From Cytophagales bacterium (lineage in GTDB: Bacteria; Bacteroidota; Bacteroidia; Cytophagales; Cyclobacteriaceae): a stretch of 29,518 nt of DNA. The notes beneath the pieces were generated by a model. That model saw only the letters and a list, made by a program, of their open reading frames with translations. It was not told where the DNA came from and did no database searches. Positions 7,230-14,849 of this stretch are shown one piece after another (positions within the stretch are counted from its first letter, which is position 1; the number at the start of each line of letters is the position of its first letter). The stretch is taken from the NCBI GenBank assembly GCA_027317105.1, contig DAHVFH010000180.1, positions 1-29,518 on the forward strand. Direction: 5' to 3'. A program made the position numbers and the translations under genes.

Positions 7230-7976
7230 TTAGTGAGAGGTCATCGGTTTGAATTGAATGTTCTTTTTGGCTCCGCATAACTTTGGCTTCCGAAGTTGAG
7301 TGGTGATCAATCTACTTTTGCGCTCGATCGTAGTTAATTCTTTCGAAGGGAGAGATGGGCTCCTTTTGAGTGTCAAAGGAAGATCAGTCTCGCCGATTTG
7401 TTGGTGGCTGATTGATGAATTTTCCAATGGCATTTGAACCTGGATGTGTGCGCTGGAATCTGAGCCATCGTGGGATAATTCGGGTGACGTTGATCGGATA
7501 GCTTTGGTCTTGACTTCAAGACGCAATAATTCGTAGTGTGTTTCTAATCGAGCTTTTTCAAGATCTGCATGAGGATCGCAATTCTTATGAACAACCGTCT
7601 CGGCGATTCCGAAGTGCCTGCAGTTTCTGATTATTTTCCAGAAGTATTTTGGGTCGGGGGTATTCAGTCGTACCTTTTCCAGAGAGGATAGATCGGTCAA
7701 AATGAAACGTCTGTAGCATTGAAAAATGAGGTCTGCGGGTATTTCCGCGACCCGGGCTGCAATGACGGCGTCAATTAAAGCGTGTGATTTAGCATAGTAG
7801 ATACGTTTATGAACAGAGGTGAACAATCCAGCGTAGTATTGGAGGAACGTGGGCCAGAAATGGTTAAAGGCGTCGCGGAAATTTGACAAGAGGTGGCGGA
7901 AGAGGATTTCGGAATCCTTAATTAATTGAACGTTACTATCTGGAGTGTACCCAGAGATTTGGATTGCTTTTTTCAT
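7230..7976 (-). CDS. Standalone homologue of transposase domain 124-223
   Basis: A 248-residue protein whose residues 32-130 match transposase residues 124-222 along their whole length. Matches include 'NFRDAFNHFWPTFLQYY' with 'NFEDAYNNRWPQFQKYY', 'YYAKSHALIDAVIAA' with 'QYSKSHSLIVAVLAA', and 'YFWKIIRNCRHFGIAETVVH' with 'YFWRVMRACRKFGIAQTLVH'. The catalytic core is absent. The C-terminal ~110 residues are polar, Ser/Pro/Lys-rich and probably disordered. Its ATG overlaps the stop of the preceding gene (ATGA, 7973-7976). The conserved domain suggests a transposition accessory factor or regulator that copies one recognition function of the transposase; this use is inferred. Confidence 0.7.
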   Translation of the reverse strand: MKKAIQISGYTPDSNVQLIKDSEILFRHLLSNFRDAFNHFWPTFLQYYAGLFTSVHKRIYYAKSHALIDAVIAARVAEIPADLIFQCYRRFILTDLSSLEKVRLNTPDPKYFWKIIRNCRHFGIAETVVHKNCDPHADLEKARLETHYELLRLEVKTKAIRSTSPELSHDGSDSSAHIQVQMPLENSSISHQQIGETDLPLTLKRSPSLPSKELTTIERKSRLITTQLRKPKLCGAKKNIQFKPMTSH

Positions 7977-8386
7977 AGTATTGTTTGCGATTTAGTGAGA
8001 GTTAGAAGAGAAGCTAGTTTTGGTTCATAGCCATTTTGCCGGGCGAACTCGGCTTCGGCGTAAACTATCATGCTAAACGGATGTGCAAGCCATAACCGGA
8101 AATTCCTGATGTCCTGAAATCCGGAAAGTGTTTGGCAGATCGCTGCGTAAACTAGCTCGACGTCATAGCCTTGAAGGAAAAGCAGGTCGTATACGTGTGC
8201 AAGAACACGACGTCCTTTGCCTATGAAGATTAAGTTGAGCAAGGAAATATCTGGATCGTCGCATAGCAACGTCAGTTCTTTCTCGAAGATTTCAGAAATC
8301 GGTGCATCGTGAAAGCACGCCTGCAGTTCAATTGCCAGTTTGGCGGAGAATTTCTTTCGGCGGTATGTTGAGAATTCCATTGACAA
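7973..8386 (-). CDS. Unrecognised 137-residue protein, first gene of the transposition operon
   Basis: A mostly helical-looking soluble protein of 137 residues that I do not recognise. It begins with a basic stretch ('STYRRKKFSAKLAIELQ'), then an acidic part ('EKELTLLCDDPD') and aromatic helices ('FRLWLAHPFSMIVYAEAEF'). The 'H..S.I..AEAE.AR' spacing faintly recalls the 'SHALIDAVIAAR' helix of the next protein, so it may be a very distant member of the same family, but this is weak. It shares an ATGA overlap with the next gene and heads the operon that encodes the transposase and ATPase. Its promoter must lie in the 8387-8744 gap, which it shares with the XRE gene. Confidence 0.6.
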   Translation of the reverse strand: MSMEFSTYRRKKFSAKLAIELQACFHDAPISEIFEKELTLLCDDPDISLLNLIFIGKGRRVLAHVYDLLFLQGYDVELVYAAICQTLSGFQDIRNFRLWLAHPFSMIVYAEAEFARQNGYEPKLASLLTLTKSQTIL

Positions 8387-8744
8387 TTTAGTTTATCAGA
8401 TATAAGACTAACAATAAAAGAACCAGTACACGATCGCCTAAAATGCAGAAGCATTTTGGACTTGCCTTTAACCGGATCTATAACGCTCAGGGCGCAGATA
8501 GGAAGACCCAGTCAAAGACCTTTCTTTTATTGAGATGTCTTTGGAATTCGAGCGCAATGAATTAATTGTTTCTTAATTTACAAATTGTTTTCAAATATTT
8601 TTTAGTTTTTGTATAGCCGTTGTTAAGTGGTTGTTAAGCTATTAGTTTAACATGTTAAGCCAAAAGCTTAACACTAGCTATACACTTGCTTAACATGCAG
8701 ATTATTATTAATTTTATATTTCAAGTCCAAAAAAAATAATTTGA
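8387..8744. promoter_or_regulatory. Divergent control region with GTTAAG/CTTAAC operator array
   Basis: This 358-bp AT-rich gap has no gene. It contains direct GTTAAG copies at 8622, 8633 and 8654, GTTTAAC at 8645, and inverted CTTAAC copies at 8667 and 8689. The central pair forms a perfect dyad: arms TGTTAAGC (8653-8660) and GCTTAACA (8666-8673) separated by 5 bp. The first two sites are 11 bp apart and the last two 22 bp apart, that is on the same helix face. This arrangement fits cooperative binding by the XRE protein encoded just downstream, controlling both its own gene and the leftward transposition operon. A separate small hairpin (AAAATGC at 8440-8446, GCATTTT at 8451-8457) lies in the leftward leader. 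Confidence 0.55.
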
Positions 8745-9155
8745 ATGAATGACAACACTCTCCATGGAGATCTGATCAAAGAACTTAGGAAAAGATCGAA
8801 GCTGAGTCAAAAGGCACTTGCCATGAAAATCGGCAAGACTAGAACTATGGTCAGTCATTACGAGAGCGGTAAGTACAAAGTACCATTTCAAGACAAAAAG
8901 CTTATTAGGTTATGTAAACAATATGCAATAGATATCATTAGCTATTCACCAGATAATAGCATAAAACCTAAAACATTAAGTCAGCGTGAATTGAATCGAG
9001 ACGCTTTAATGGCTCTGATTGATAAAGTTAATTTTGAGAGAAAAAAAAGAATCGCAGATTTTGTTAAGTCGATGATTGATGAAGAAGTTGATTCGTTAAT
9101 TAATACTGTTAATGACCCTGGGGAGTTAATGGTGAAAAATCAAAAGCAGTTCTGA
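8745..9155 (+). CDS. XRE-family transcriptional regulator
   Basis: A 136-residue protein with an N-terminal Cro/C1-type helix-turn-helix (about residues 10-65): 'LIKELRKRSKLSQKALAMKI' is followed by the recognition helix region 'TRTMVSHYESGKYKVP'. The C-terminal half is Lys/Arg-rich and helical ('FERKKRIADFVKSMIDEEV'), possibly for dimerisation. It is transcribed divergently from the transposition operon across an array of GTTAAG half-sites, the usual layout for a repressor that controls transposase expression and its own. Its base composition is clearly more AT-rich than the transposase genes, so it may have a different history. The start gives the complete domain and fits the position of the operator array. 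Confidence 0.8.
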   Translation: MNDNTLHGDLIKELRKRSKLSQKALAMKIGKTRTMVSHYESGKYKVPFQDKKLIRLCKQYAIDIISYSPDNSIKPKTLSQRELNRDALMALIDKVNFERKKRIADFVKSMIDEEVDSLINTVNDPGELMVKNQKQF

Positions 9156-9240
9156 GTTCCTGTAAAATCCCAATCAGAGGCACCCTAACCTTCGTAAATT
9201 CGAATGAAAAATGAGTGCGGACATATTGACCACGGCTATT

Positions 9241-9357
9241 GGTAAAAAAAGTATTACCTACTCCCCGTACCGAGCAATATTTCTTTTTCTGATTTTGGAA
9301 GATCCTAAATTGCTCGGCAACGCCTACGACATTTTGATAACCACGTGTTCGGAATCC
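9241..9357 (+). repeat. Degenerate copy of the structured intergenic repeat found at 29220-29518
   Basis: Two blocks match the repeat at the right end of the window. The first is a hairpin block: GGTAA (9241-9245) and TTACC (9254-9258) around an A-rich loop, then CGTACCGAGCA. The second is a head block, GCAACGCCTACGA then TTTTGATAACCA and GTGTTCGGAAT (9317-9355). Between them are perfect 9-bp inverted arms, CCGAGCAAT (9270-9278) and ATTGCTCGG (9309-9317), that the other copies lack. The rest of 9156-9240 shows nothing clear. The block ends at the 3' end of the leftward gene that follows. Confidence 0.65.
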
Positions 9358-11130
9358 TCACTTAACCATCCGGTCAAGATTGAATTGTTTCCTTACACGG
9401 TCGATGATTTCCAGCTTAACCAAAACAGATTCCAAATGCGAAATGGGAATAAATTCTTTCCCAGAAGAATATAGTGCACCATACTTCTTATCCTTCTTCA
9501 CGATGAAATAAAGTTTTCCATCATCGCTAACAAACTTTTTGATGCGCTGGTATTTGAGCGGAACCAGCGTGTCCCCTTTGACGGTTAGCACCGCGAAAAA
9601 TTTTTCCTTCCTCACTATGTTGATTGTGTCTTTCATTTTTAAAGCCCTTCTCCTTAGCGTGGAAGGGTTTACCATGGCAAGATTACTTTTACCCTTCTTT
9701 TTCAATTTCAATTCTATCCCCATCCGGAAACTCACCTGATCTCCATAGATATTGCGGCCAGGTTTCTGGATGAAATTGTAAACGCCTTCCGAGTAACCAA
9801 TAAGATTTTTGTAGAGCTTAAAGTCTCTTCGCACACCGCCAAATAATCCATATACCATAGCCTGTTGTTTGATGTCCGTGGAGTTGACCGTTGGGACGTA
9901 AGCCATCATCGCTTCAGGCGAAAGTCGGAAGATGAAACCATGTGTCCACGAATAAGAGACTGAACCCCTGACACCATAAACCCGATCATACATGTTTGTA
10001 TGGATAGAACCTTTTGAAATCCCGATCCTTTCATTCCAGCCGATTGAGGCTGTAAGCTTGGGGTTGAACTTCCAGCCGATGTAAGGATTAAAATCCACCA
10101 TGACATACGTTTTGCTCTGGATAAAATAATTAAGGCCGGGAACCAGACGCTCAGTCCAAGGTTTGGACTTTAGCGGATTTGGGACTCTTTTGGGAATCTT
10201 ATCAAGGCCTTGTAAGGAAGTATATTTCTGCTTGTATTTTGAAATCTGACTCATGGCGGATTGTAGTTCTTTATCCTTTCCAATAAAGTGGTTTAGCGCG
10301 GGTTTAAGTTCTTGACGGGCAAGGGAATCAGGGTTCTTTGAATTTTTGAGACTGGATAATTTTTTCTCCACCATCGTTACCTGAGAGGTTTGCTGTAACA
10401 GTGATTTTGCTTCTGCCGTTTGTGCAAGTTGAGAGGTGATGGTTTTTTCAATGGATTCCAGGTTCGAGGTCGATTGCAGTTGTTTTACAACTCCCAATGA
10501 ACCTTGAAGCTTTGAAAGCGCAGGCAACTGGTTAAAACTAAGCCTTTGCAGAGAGGGGATATTTGCATTGGGGATGCTAAGGTTTGTAGGTAGGGACAAC
10601 ATGGAGGTATTTGCAATGCCCGGTATCTTAAGGCTCATGCCTGGCAATTGAAAAAAATTGCTGGGCACAGAGAAGTTCTTGATGTTTTTTGTCAACGCAT
10701 TGATTTCAGTTTGGGCTTGCGGCGGAAGATGGAGCGAAGAAATCCCCGACAGTGTTTCTTGTTTCACTTTTTGGATCTTTCCATTGAGCTCATTGAGTTT
10801 CCTAGCCTGCGCTTTCTCGAGGCTGTCGATTTTGTGGGTGAGCGAATTGGTGGGAAGGTGAAGTCGATTCAGGCTATCCTTCTTGTGGTTCAGTCTTCCT
10901 ATTGCCGTATGCAACTCCTTCATTGGGGCAGCATAAGCCTTTTGCAGGTTGTCGGTCTGGTGGACAAATTGTTTATGGACAGAATCCACTTTGTGGTCGC
11001 TGAACTTTATAGCGCTATCCTTTTTTTGGACGACTCTGGCCAAGGAGTCCTGTGCGTTTGCCCCCAATCCGGCAAAGGCAATAAGGAGAATAGTGTATGC
11101 AATAGTTTTCAAAGGATCAATGTCGTTCAA
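9358..11130 (-). CDS. Exported coiled-coil, beta-barrel-like protein with WG-like tail
   Basis: A 590-residue protein with a Sec signal peptide (about 1-27, '...LLIAFAGLGANAQ'). Residues 28-135 and about 215-300 are heptad-like, charged coiled coil ('SLNRLHLPTNSLTHKIDSLE'). Residues 320-500 alternate polar and aromatic residues ('VMVDFNPYIGWKFNP', 'LTASIGWNERIG', 'VSFRMGIELKL'), like strands of an outer-membrane barrel. The C-terminal ~85 residues hold 'KKYGALYSSGKEFIPISHL', resembling WG repeats ('KYGLID..GKEVIP'). An outer-membrane or periplasmic structural role is likely, but I do not recognise the family. It stands alone, with the transposon-like block on one side and the response regulator divergent on the other. 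The first Met is used; a TTG seven codons in would shorten the signal. Confidence 0.7.
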   Translation of the reverse strand: MNDIDPLKTIAYTILLIAFAGLGANAQDSLARVVQKKDSAIKFSDHKVDSVHKQFVHQTDNLQKAYAAPMKELHTAIGRLNHKKDSLNRLHLPTNSLTHKIDSLEKAQARKLNELNGKIQKVKQETLSGISSLHLPPQAQTEINALTKNIKNFSVPSNFFQLPGMSLKIPGIANTSMLSLPTNLSIPNANIPSLQRLSFNQLPALSKLQGSLGVVKQLQSTSNLESIEKTITSQLAQTAEAKSLLQQTSQVTMVEKKLSSLKNSKNPDSLARQELKPALNHFIGKDKELQSAMSQISKYKQKYTSLQGLDKIPKRVPNPLKSKPWTERLVPGLNYFIQSKTYVMVDFNPYIGWKFNPKLTASIGWNERIGISKGSIHTNMYDRVYGVRGSVSYSWTHGFIFRLSPEAMMAYVPTVNSTDIKQQAMVYGLFGGVRRDFKLYKNLIGYSEGVYNFIQKPGRNIYGDQVSFRMGIELKLKKKGKSNLAMVNPSTLRRRALKMKDTINIVRKEKFFAVLTVKGDTLVPLKYQRIKKFVSDDGKLYFIVKKDKKYGALYSSGKEFIPISHLESVLVKLEIIDRVRKQFNLDRMVK

Positions 11131-11322
11131 AATGGGTGGTCAAGCCAGACGTTATTTCCAAAACACTAATTTAATAACAAGGAATTTCATCACCCTTAAA
11201 AAGTAATACTAAGTTGAATGCAATGAGCAATATTGCTCCTGACGAGATGTAATATTTTAGTTATCCACAATGGAAACAATTGCTACTTTTACCCCTAACT
11301 AATTTTTCTTTTTTCATCTATC
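11131..11322. promoter_or_regulatory. Divergent intergenic region with a perfect 14-bp palindrome
   Basis: This 192-bp gap lies between the leftward barrel-like gene and the rightward response regulator. It contains the perfect palindrome GAGCAATATTGCTC at 11225-11238. The same half-sequence (GAGCAAT/ATTGCTC) forms the inverted arms at 9270-9317. It could be an operator for either gene. No convincing promoter was assigned. Confidence 0.4.
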
Positions 11323-11946
11323 ATGACGATACTAATTGTTGACGACCACCCGGTGGTAAGAAAAGGGCTCGAACGGTTTTTTAAGACAACGAAATATAGG
11401 GAAGCCACATTCTTGTTGGCTGATAATGGAAAAGAAGCCGTAGAAATCGTTAAGGATAAACCAGTGGACATTATCCTCCTCGATATTAGCATGCCGGAAA
11501 TGAACGGTTACGATGCGGCCAAAAAGATCATGCGGGTATGTCCTGGATCAAAGATCCTTGTGCTTTCCCTCATCGACGAAACGCCTGCCATTGCTTATTT
11601 CTTTAAGGTCGGTGCGCGAGGCTATCTGACAAAAGGAGCTGATGAAACTGAGATCGAAAAGGCGATCGATTCGATATTGGAAGGACATTATTGGCTGGAT
11701 GCCAAATTTGATCAGCAGCTGATCAAGATAATAAGCCGGCAAAGCACCTTGAAACCTGGGTTCACCCCGCGGGAAATGGAGATCATTGTTCACCTTTCGA
11801 AAGGCAAAACGAACAGCCAAATTGGAGAGCTCCTTGACCTGAGCTCTCGCACGGTTGAGACCTATAGAGCGGCCATGATCAGTAAGGCCAACGTGAACAA
11901 CACCGCCGAATTGATCCATTTTGTCCTCCGGAACGGCATTATTTAA
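11323..11946 (+). CDS. NarL/FixJ-family response regulator
   Basis: A 207-residue two-component regulator. The receiver domain (1-120) has the acidic pair Asp7-Asp8, phosphoacceptor Asp54 in 'IILLDISMPEMNG', Ser82 and Lys104 in 'YLTKG'. The C-terminal LuxR-type helix-turn-helix (about 145-205) has 'FTPREMEIIVHLSKGKTNSQ' followed by 'IGELLDLSSRTVETYRAAM'. Phosphorylation by a histidine kinase should favour dimerisation and DNA binding. No kinase gene is in the window, so it is an orphan here. It lies upstream of, and in the same direction as, the fibre/RHS unit but is cut off from it by a strong terminator. Control of that unit is possible but not shown. Confidence 0.9.
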   Translation: MTILIVDDHPVVRKGLERFFKTTKYREATFLLADNGKEAVEIVKDKPVDIILLDISMPEMNGYDAAKKIMRVCPGSKILVLSLIDETPAIAYFFKVGARGYLTKGADETEIEKAIDSILEGHYWLDAKFDQQLIKIISRQSTLKPGFTPREMEIIVHLSKGKTNSQIGELLDLSSRTVETYRAAMISKANVNNTAELIHFVLRNGII

Positions 11947-11976
11947 AAGTTCACATTTTCATCCAAACCTTACATC

Positions 11977-12016
11977 AAATCCGATATCGTATTTATACGA
12001 TATCGGATTTGTTTTT
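11977..12016 (+). terminator. Intrinsic terminator after the response regulator
   Basis: Arms AAATCCGATATCGTA (11977-11991) and TACGATATCGGATTT (11996-12010) are perfectly complementary over 15 bp around a 4-base loop, and GTTTTT follows. It begins about 30 bp after the response regulator stop, and separates that gene from the secreted-protein operon. Confidence 0.9.
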
Positions 12017-12378
12017 GGAGCGGTATAATAAAATCCCAAAATTAAAATCCGCAGTTTTAAATAAAAAATAACTAGCGTAATAATCACCCCATAATGCAGG
12101 GATAAAAAATTTCTTATATCATGACTTTTGAAGCAAGCTGGCAGGGGGAGGTACAATATAATAGTGGAGGTTTGCCAGGGAAACCATAACCTGCACTTCC
12201 ATTGTCATTACATTCAATTCTTAATCTAAAACGTGGAGAGATCTGTTATTCCACAGACTATCCACGAAAAAATAAGCTTTTCGCAAATTTGGCGAATGCC
12301 TTTACGGGAAACGAAGGCAAAGAAAATCAACACAACTCAGTAAGAAGGAAATGATGATTTCAATTTCAATAGTTCTGA
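12017..12378 (+). promoter_or_regulatory. Gene-free leader before the fibre-like operon
   Basis: About 360 bp with no credible gene, expected to hold the promoter and leader of the long rightward operon. One imperfect hairpin is visible: AGTGGAGGTT (12163-12172) with AACCTGCACT (12188-12197), one mismatch. An inner GGTTT/AAACC pair overlaps it and could form an alternative fold. No standard promoter was assigned. Confidence 0.35.
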
Positions 12379-13773
12379 ATGCAATTCAAAATTATGGATG
12401 AAAAATTTATGAAAATACTAGTCACTCTTGGGATTACAATGGCAACATATCTATGTTCTGCCCAGCAACAATATTATGATGTCACGGTTGGAAACGGAAA
12501 TGGTGTAAGATTTTGGCAGAGCGATTCCTATAAAATACACATGGGCGCTGGTGCTGAATATCAATATGGACCTGTTACAGATTACAGCATAAAAATGAAC
12601 ATGGACGTGTATAATAATAATGGACGAGGTTGGACGTGGGGGACCTCGGGAGTTGCTCCAATTGCAGCCCTAAACACTTTAGGTAATATGCAGATTGCCG
12701 GAACATTTCAATCAGGTGGGAATATTATTAACAACAACCTTTCTAACGGATGGATTGGTTTAACAGGCGATTTGCCTGGATATACTAGTGGCACGTATGG
12801 TACATTAAAAACCAATGCTACCTATCTCTATTTTTCGGGTGGGGGAAAGTATAGTGGTTACATTGGAGGAAGTTCGGATGCTGTTTTTGGATTGAATGAT
12901 GCCTCAGCCAATACAAGAGTATCCTTAAACAGCAATGGAAACTCATATTTCAATGGTGGAAATGTTGGGATTGGGACTTCAGCTCCTTTAAACGGTTTGC
13001 ATGTTTATTCCTTGAATAACTCAAATAATGGCTCAATCCGTTTTGGGTTCAGTGGTTCAAATGATGGGCTCTTAAGTCTAGGGTTTAATGCACTGACTGG
13101 GAGAGATGCTCTTAAATTATCCTACGCCCCACACAATTACACCACTGGGTTGGTTGATCTATTGACGTTTGATGTTAATGGCAATGCAGGCATCGGGACG
13201 GCAAACCCCTCGGCAAAGTTAAATATTTACAACGCTGGCCAAGGGACAACAATGTTGATTGGGAATCCATCCACCGCAACAGGGGGATTTACTTCACTAA
13301 TTGCTGGAACAAGCGCAGACAGTAATGGATATGGATTTATTGAAAGTGTTAAAAGTTCAGGAGCCGCTTATGGGGATGTGATTATCAGCAGGTGGGGTGG
13401 TAATGTTGGTATAGGAACAACTTCTACCGATGCCAAGCTCTCGGTCAAAGGCCAAATCCATGCGCAAGAAGTGAAAGTAGATTTGAACGGATCCGTAGCA
13501 CCAGACTATGTATTCAATAAAGACTACCAGCTCACTTCCCTCGATTCTATTAAAAACTATATCGATCAAAACAAACACCTGCCTGAAGTGCCTTCTGCCG
13601 CAGCCATGGAAAAGAATGGAGTGCAACTCGGTGAGATGAATATGTTGTTGCTGAAGAAAATTGAGGAGTTGACATTGTATGTGATCGAACAGAATAGAAA
13701 AATTGACGGCCAGAACGAAAAAATTGATTTACAAGGACGGGAGTTAATCATGCTTAAAAGTAAAATGAAATGA
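12379..13773 (+). CDS. Secreted tail-fibre-like protein, paralogue 1 of 5
   Basis: A 464-residue exported protein. The signal peptide starts at Met11 ('MKILVTLGITMATYLCSAQ'), so the ATG at 12409 is the better start than 12379. The body is Gly/Asn/Ser-rich with three 'GIGT' units ('VGIGTSAP', 'AGIGTANP', 'VGIGTTST'), a repeat typical of fibre-like beta structures. The C-terminal part is the conserved module 'APDYVFNKDYQLTSLDSIKN' followed by 'HLPEVPSAAAMEKNGVQLGE' and a coiled coil ('IEELTLYVIEQNRKIDGQNE'), which probably trimerises. It also shares a central block ('SIRFGFSG' to 'GLGFNALTGRDA'-like) with paralogue 3. The stop overlaps the next ATG (ATGA). The role is unknown; a surface adhesin or fibre is inferred. 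Confidence 0.8.
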   Translation: MQFKIMDEKFMKILVTLGITMATYLCSAQQQYYDVTVGNGNGVRFWQSDSYKIHMGAGAEYQYGPVTDYSIKMNMDVYNNNGRGWTWGTSGVAPIAALNTLGNMQIAGTFQSGGNIINNNLSNGWIGLTGDLPGYTSGTYGTLKTNATYLYFSGGGKYSGYIGGSSDAVFGLNDASANTRVSLNSNGNSYFNGGNVGIGTSAPLNGLHVYSLNNSNNGSIRFGFSGSNDGLLSLGFNALTGRDALKLSYAPHNYTTGLVDLLTFDVNGNAGIGTANPSAKLNIYNAGQGTTMLIGNPSTATGGFTSLIAGTSADSNGYGFIESVKSSGAAYGDVIISRWGGNVGIGTTSTDAKLSVKGQIHAQEVKVDLNGSVAPDYVFNKDYQLTSLDSIKNYIDQNKHLPEVPSAAAMEKNGVQLGEMNMLLLKKIEELTLYVIEQNRKIDGQNEKIDLQGRELIMLKSKMK

Positions 13774-14846
13774 AACTCATCTCAGTTTTAATAACTACTG
13801 CTTTCACAACTGGAGCTGCGGGCAACGTCTTGGCACAGAACACACCGCCATTACCATCTGGAGACACTGAAATTGGCAATCATTTTCATGCCGGAGAAGG
13901 CAATGAAGTTTGGTCAGAAGCAACATCTTTGTATTTTAACTACAGAGGAAATGCATCAACAACTCATTTTTGGAATTTAGGAGGCTCGACAGGTAACTCT
14001 ATCATGACTTTGCTTAACAGCGGGTACGTTGGAATTGGTACCACTTCACCAGTCGCCCAACTTCACATTAATAGTTCGAACGGAAGAACAGCATTCCGGA
14101 CATACTTAAATGGCAACACGTCAAATTATTTAAGTCTTTGGCAAGGTACTGGAGGCGCTGTCATTGATGCAATTGGTACTGGTCAACTTTTCCTGGGTTA
14201 TGATTTACCGACAAATGTGCTAGTGGCCTATGGAGGTGGAAACCTTGGTATAGGCACCTCCTCCCCAGATCAAAGGCTAGATGTGAGGGGAAATTTAGTC
14301 TTGGAAGCTGGAACAAGCCCAGTTTTATATACCGGTACTGGTAGTTCCGAGTTGAACAGATATTTACTTCTAATCAATTCCTCTCACAGCGAATCTGCAT
14401 CAGGCCTAATGGCGGGTGGTGTTTTGGTATCTGACAGCTACAGTTATGCAAATCCTGGAAAGAATGATCTAATAGTAAAAGGCAACGTAGGCATCGGCAC
14501 TCCATCACCTGATGCCAAACTTGCGGTCAAAGGCCAGATTCATGCGCAGGAAGTGAAAGTCGATTTGAATGGAGCTGTAGCTCCAGACTATGTTTTTAAT
14601 AAAGACTACCAACTCACTTCCCTCGATTCTATTAAAAACTATATCGATCAAAACAAACACTTGCCGGAAGTTCCTTCTGCAAAAGAAATGGAAAAGAATG
14701 GTATGCAACTAGGTGAGATGAATATGCTGCTGCTAAAAAAGATTGAGGAACTGACGTTGTATGTGATTGAGTTGAAGAAAGACAATGAAAATTCGAAAGC
14801 TCAAATGAAAAGTATACAAACCGAAATTAATCAATTAAAGAAATAA
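13770..14846 (+). CDS. Secreted tail-fibre-like protein, paralogue 2 of 5
   Basis: A 358-residue exported protein with signal peptide 'MKLISVLITTAFTTGAAGNV' cleaved near 'LAQ'. Three 'GIGT' units ('VGIGTTSP', 'LGIGTSSP', 'VGIGTPSP') lie in a Gly/Asn/Ser-rich body. The C-terminal module matches the neighbours closely, with 'PSAKEMEKNGMQLGEMN' and a coiled-coil tail ('IELKKDNENSKAQMKSIQ'). The N-terminal ~60 residues have no match in the other four, so the variable part is the exposed end. It overlaps paralogue 1 by ATGA and is followed by paralogue 3 after 3 bp. Confidence 0.8.
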   Translation: MKLISVLITTAFTTGAAGNVLAQNTPPLPSGDTEIGNHFHAGEGNEVWSEATSLYFNYRGNASTTHFWNLGGSTGNSIMTLLNSGYVGIGTTSPVAQLHINSSNGRTAFRTYLNGNTSNYLSLWQGTGGAVIDAIGTGQLFLGYDLPTNVLVAYGGGNLGIGTSSPDQRLDVRGNLVLEAGTSPVLYTGTGSSELNRYLLLINSSHSESASGLMAGGVLVSDSYSYANPGKNDLIVKGNVGIGTPSPDAKLAVKGQIHAQEVKVDLNGAVAPDYVFNKDYQLTSLDSIKNYIDQNKHLPEVPSAKEMEKNGMQLGEMNMLLLKKIEELTLYVIELKKDNENSKAQMKSIQTEINQLKK

Positions 14847-14849
14847 ATT

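Larger units (their letters stand above)
44..9155. mobile_element. Probable Mu/Tn7-like transposon or composite integrative element
   Basis: The block holds a DDE transposase, its AAA ATPase partner, two small paralogues of a transposase domain, a tyrosine recombinase and an XRE regulator. A set of four transposase-site-like direct repeats lies at the left edge. A DDE transposase with an adjacent ATPase is the core shared by Mu, Tn7, Tn5053/Tn402 and IS21. No TnsA-like nuclease, TniQ/TnsD-like target selector or resolvase of the serine type was seen, so the tyrosine recombinase may take the resolution role. Both limits are uncertain: the left is set by the repeats, the right by the end of the XRE gene, and I found no matching inverted repeats or target duplication on the right. 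The leftmost operon could be cargo or part of the core. Confidence 0.5.

Noticed and set aside
8440..8457. Small hairpin AAAATGC/GCATTTT as a terminator
   Set aside because: It is short and AT-rich, lacks a clear U-tract in either direction, and sits in a leader rather than after a gene.
9227..9233. TGACCAC, the inverse of the GTGGTCA core of the left-end repeats, near the right edge of the mobile block
   Set aside because: The rest of the 20-bp consensus does not match, and a 7-mer is expected about once or twice by chance on one strand in a window of this size.
9211..9474. 87-codon open frame on the + strand
   Set aside because: It runs into the 3' end of the leftward barrel-like gene on the opposite strand and covers the degenerate repeat; no domain or signal is visible.
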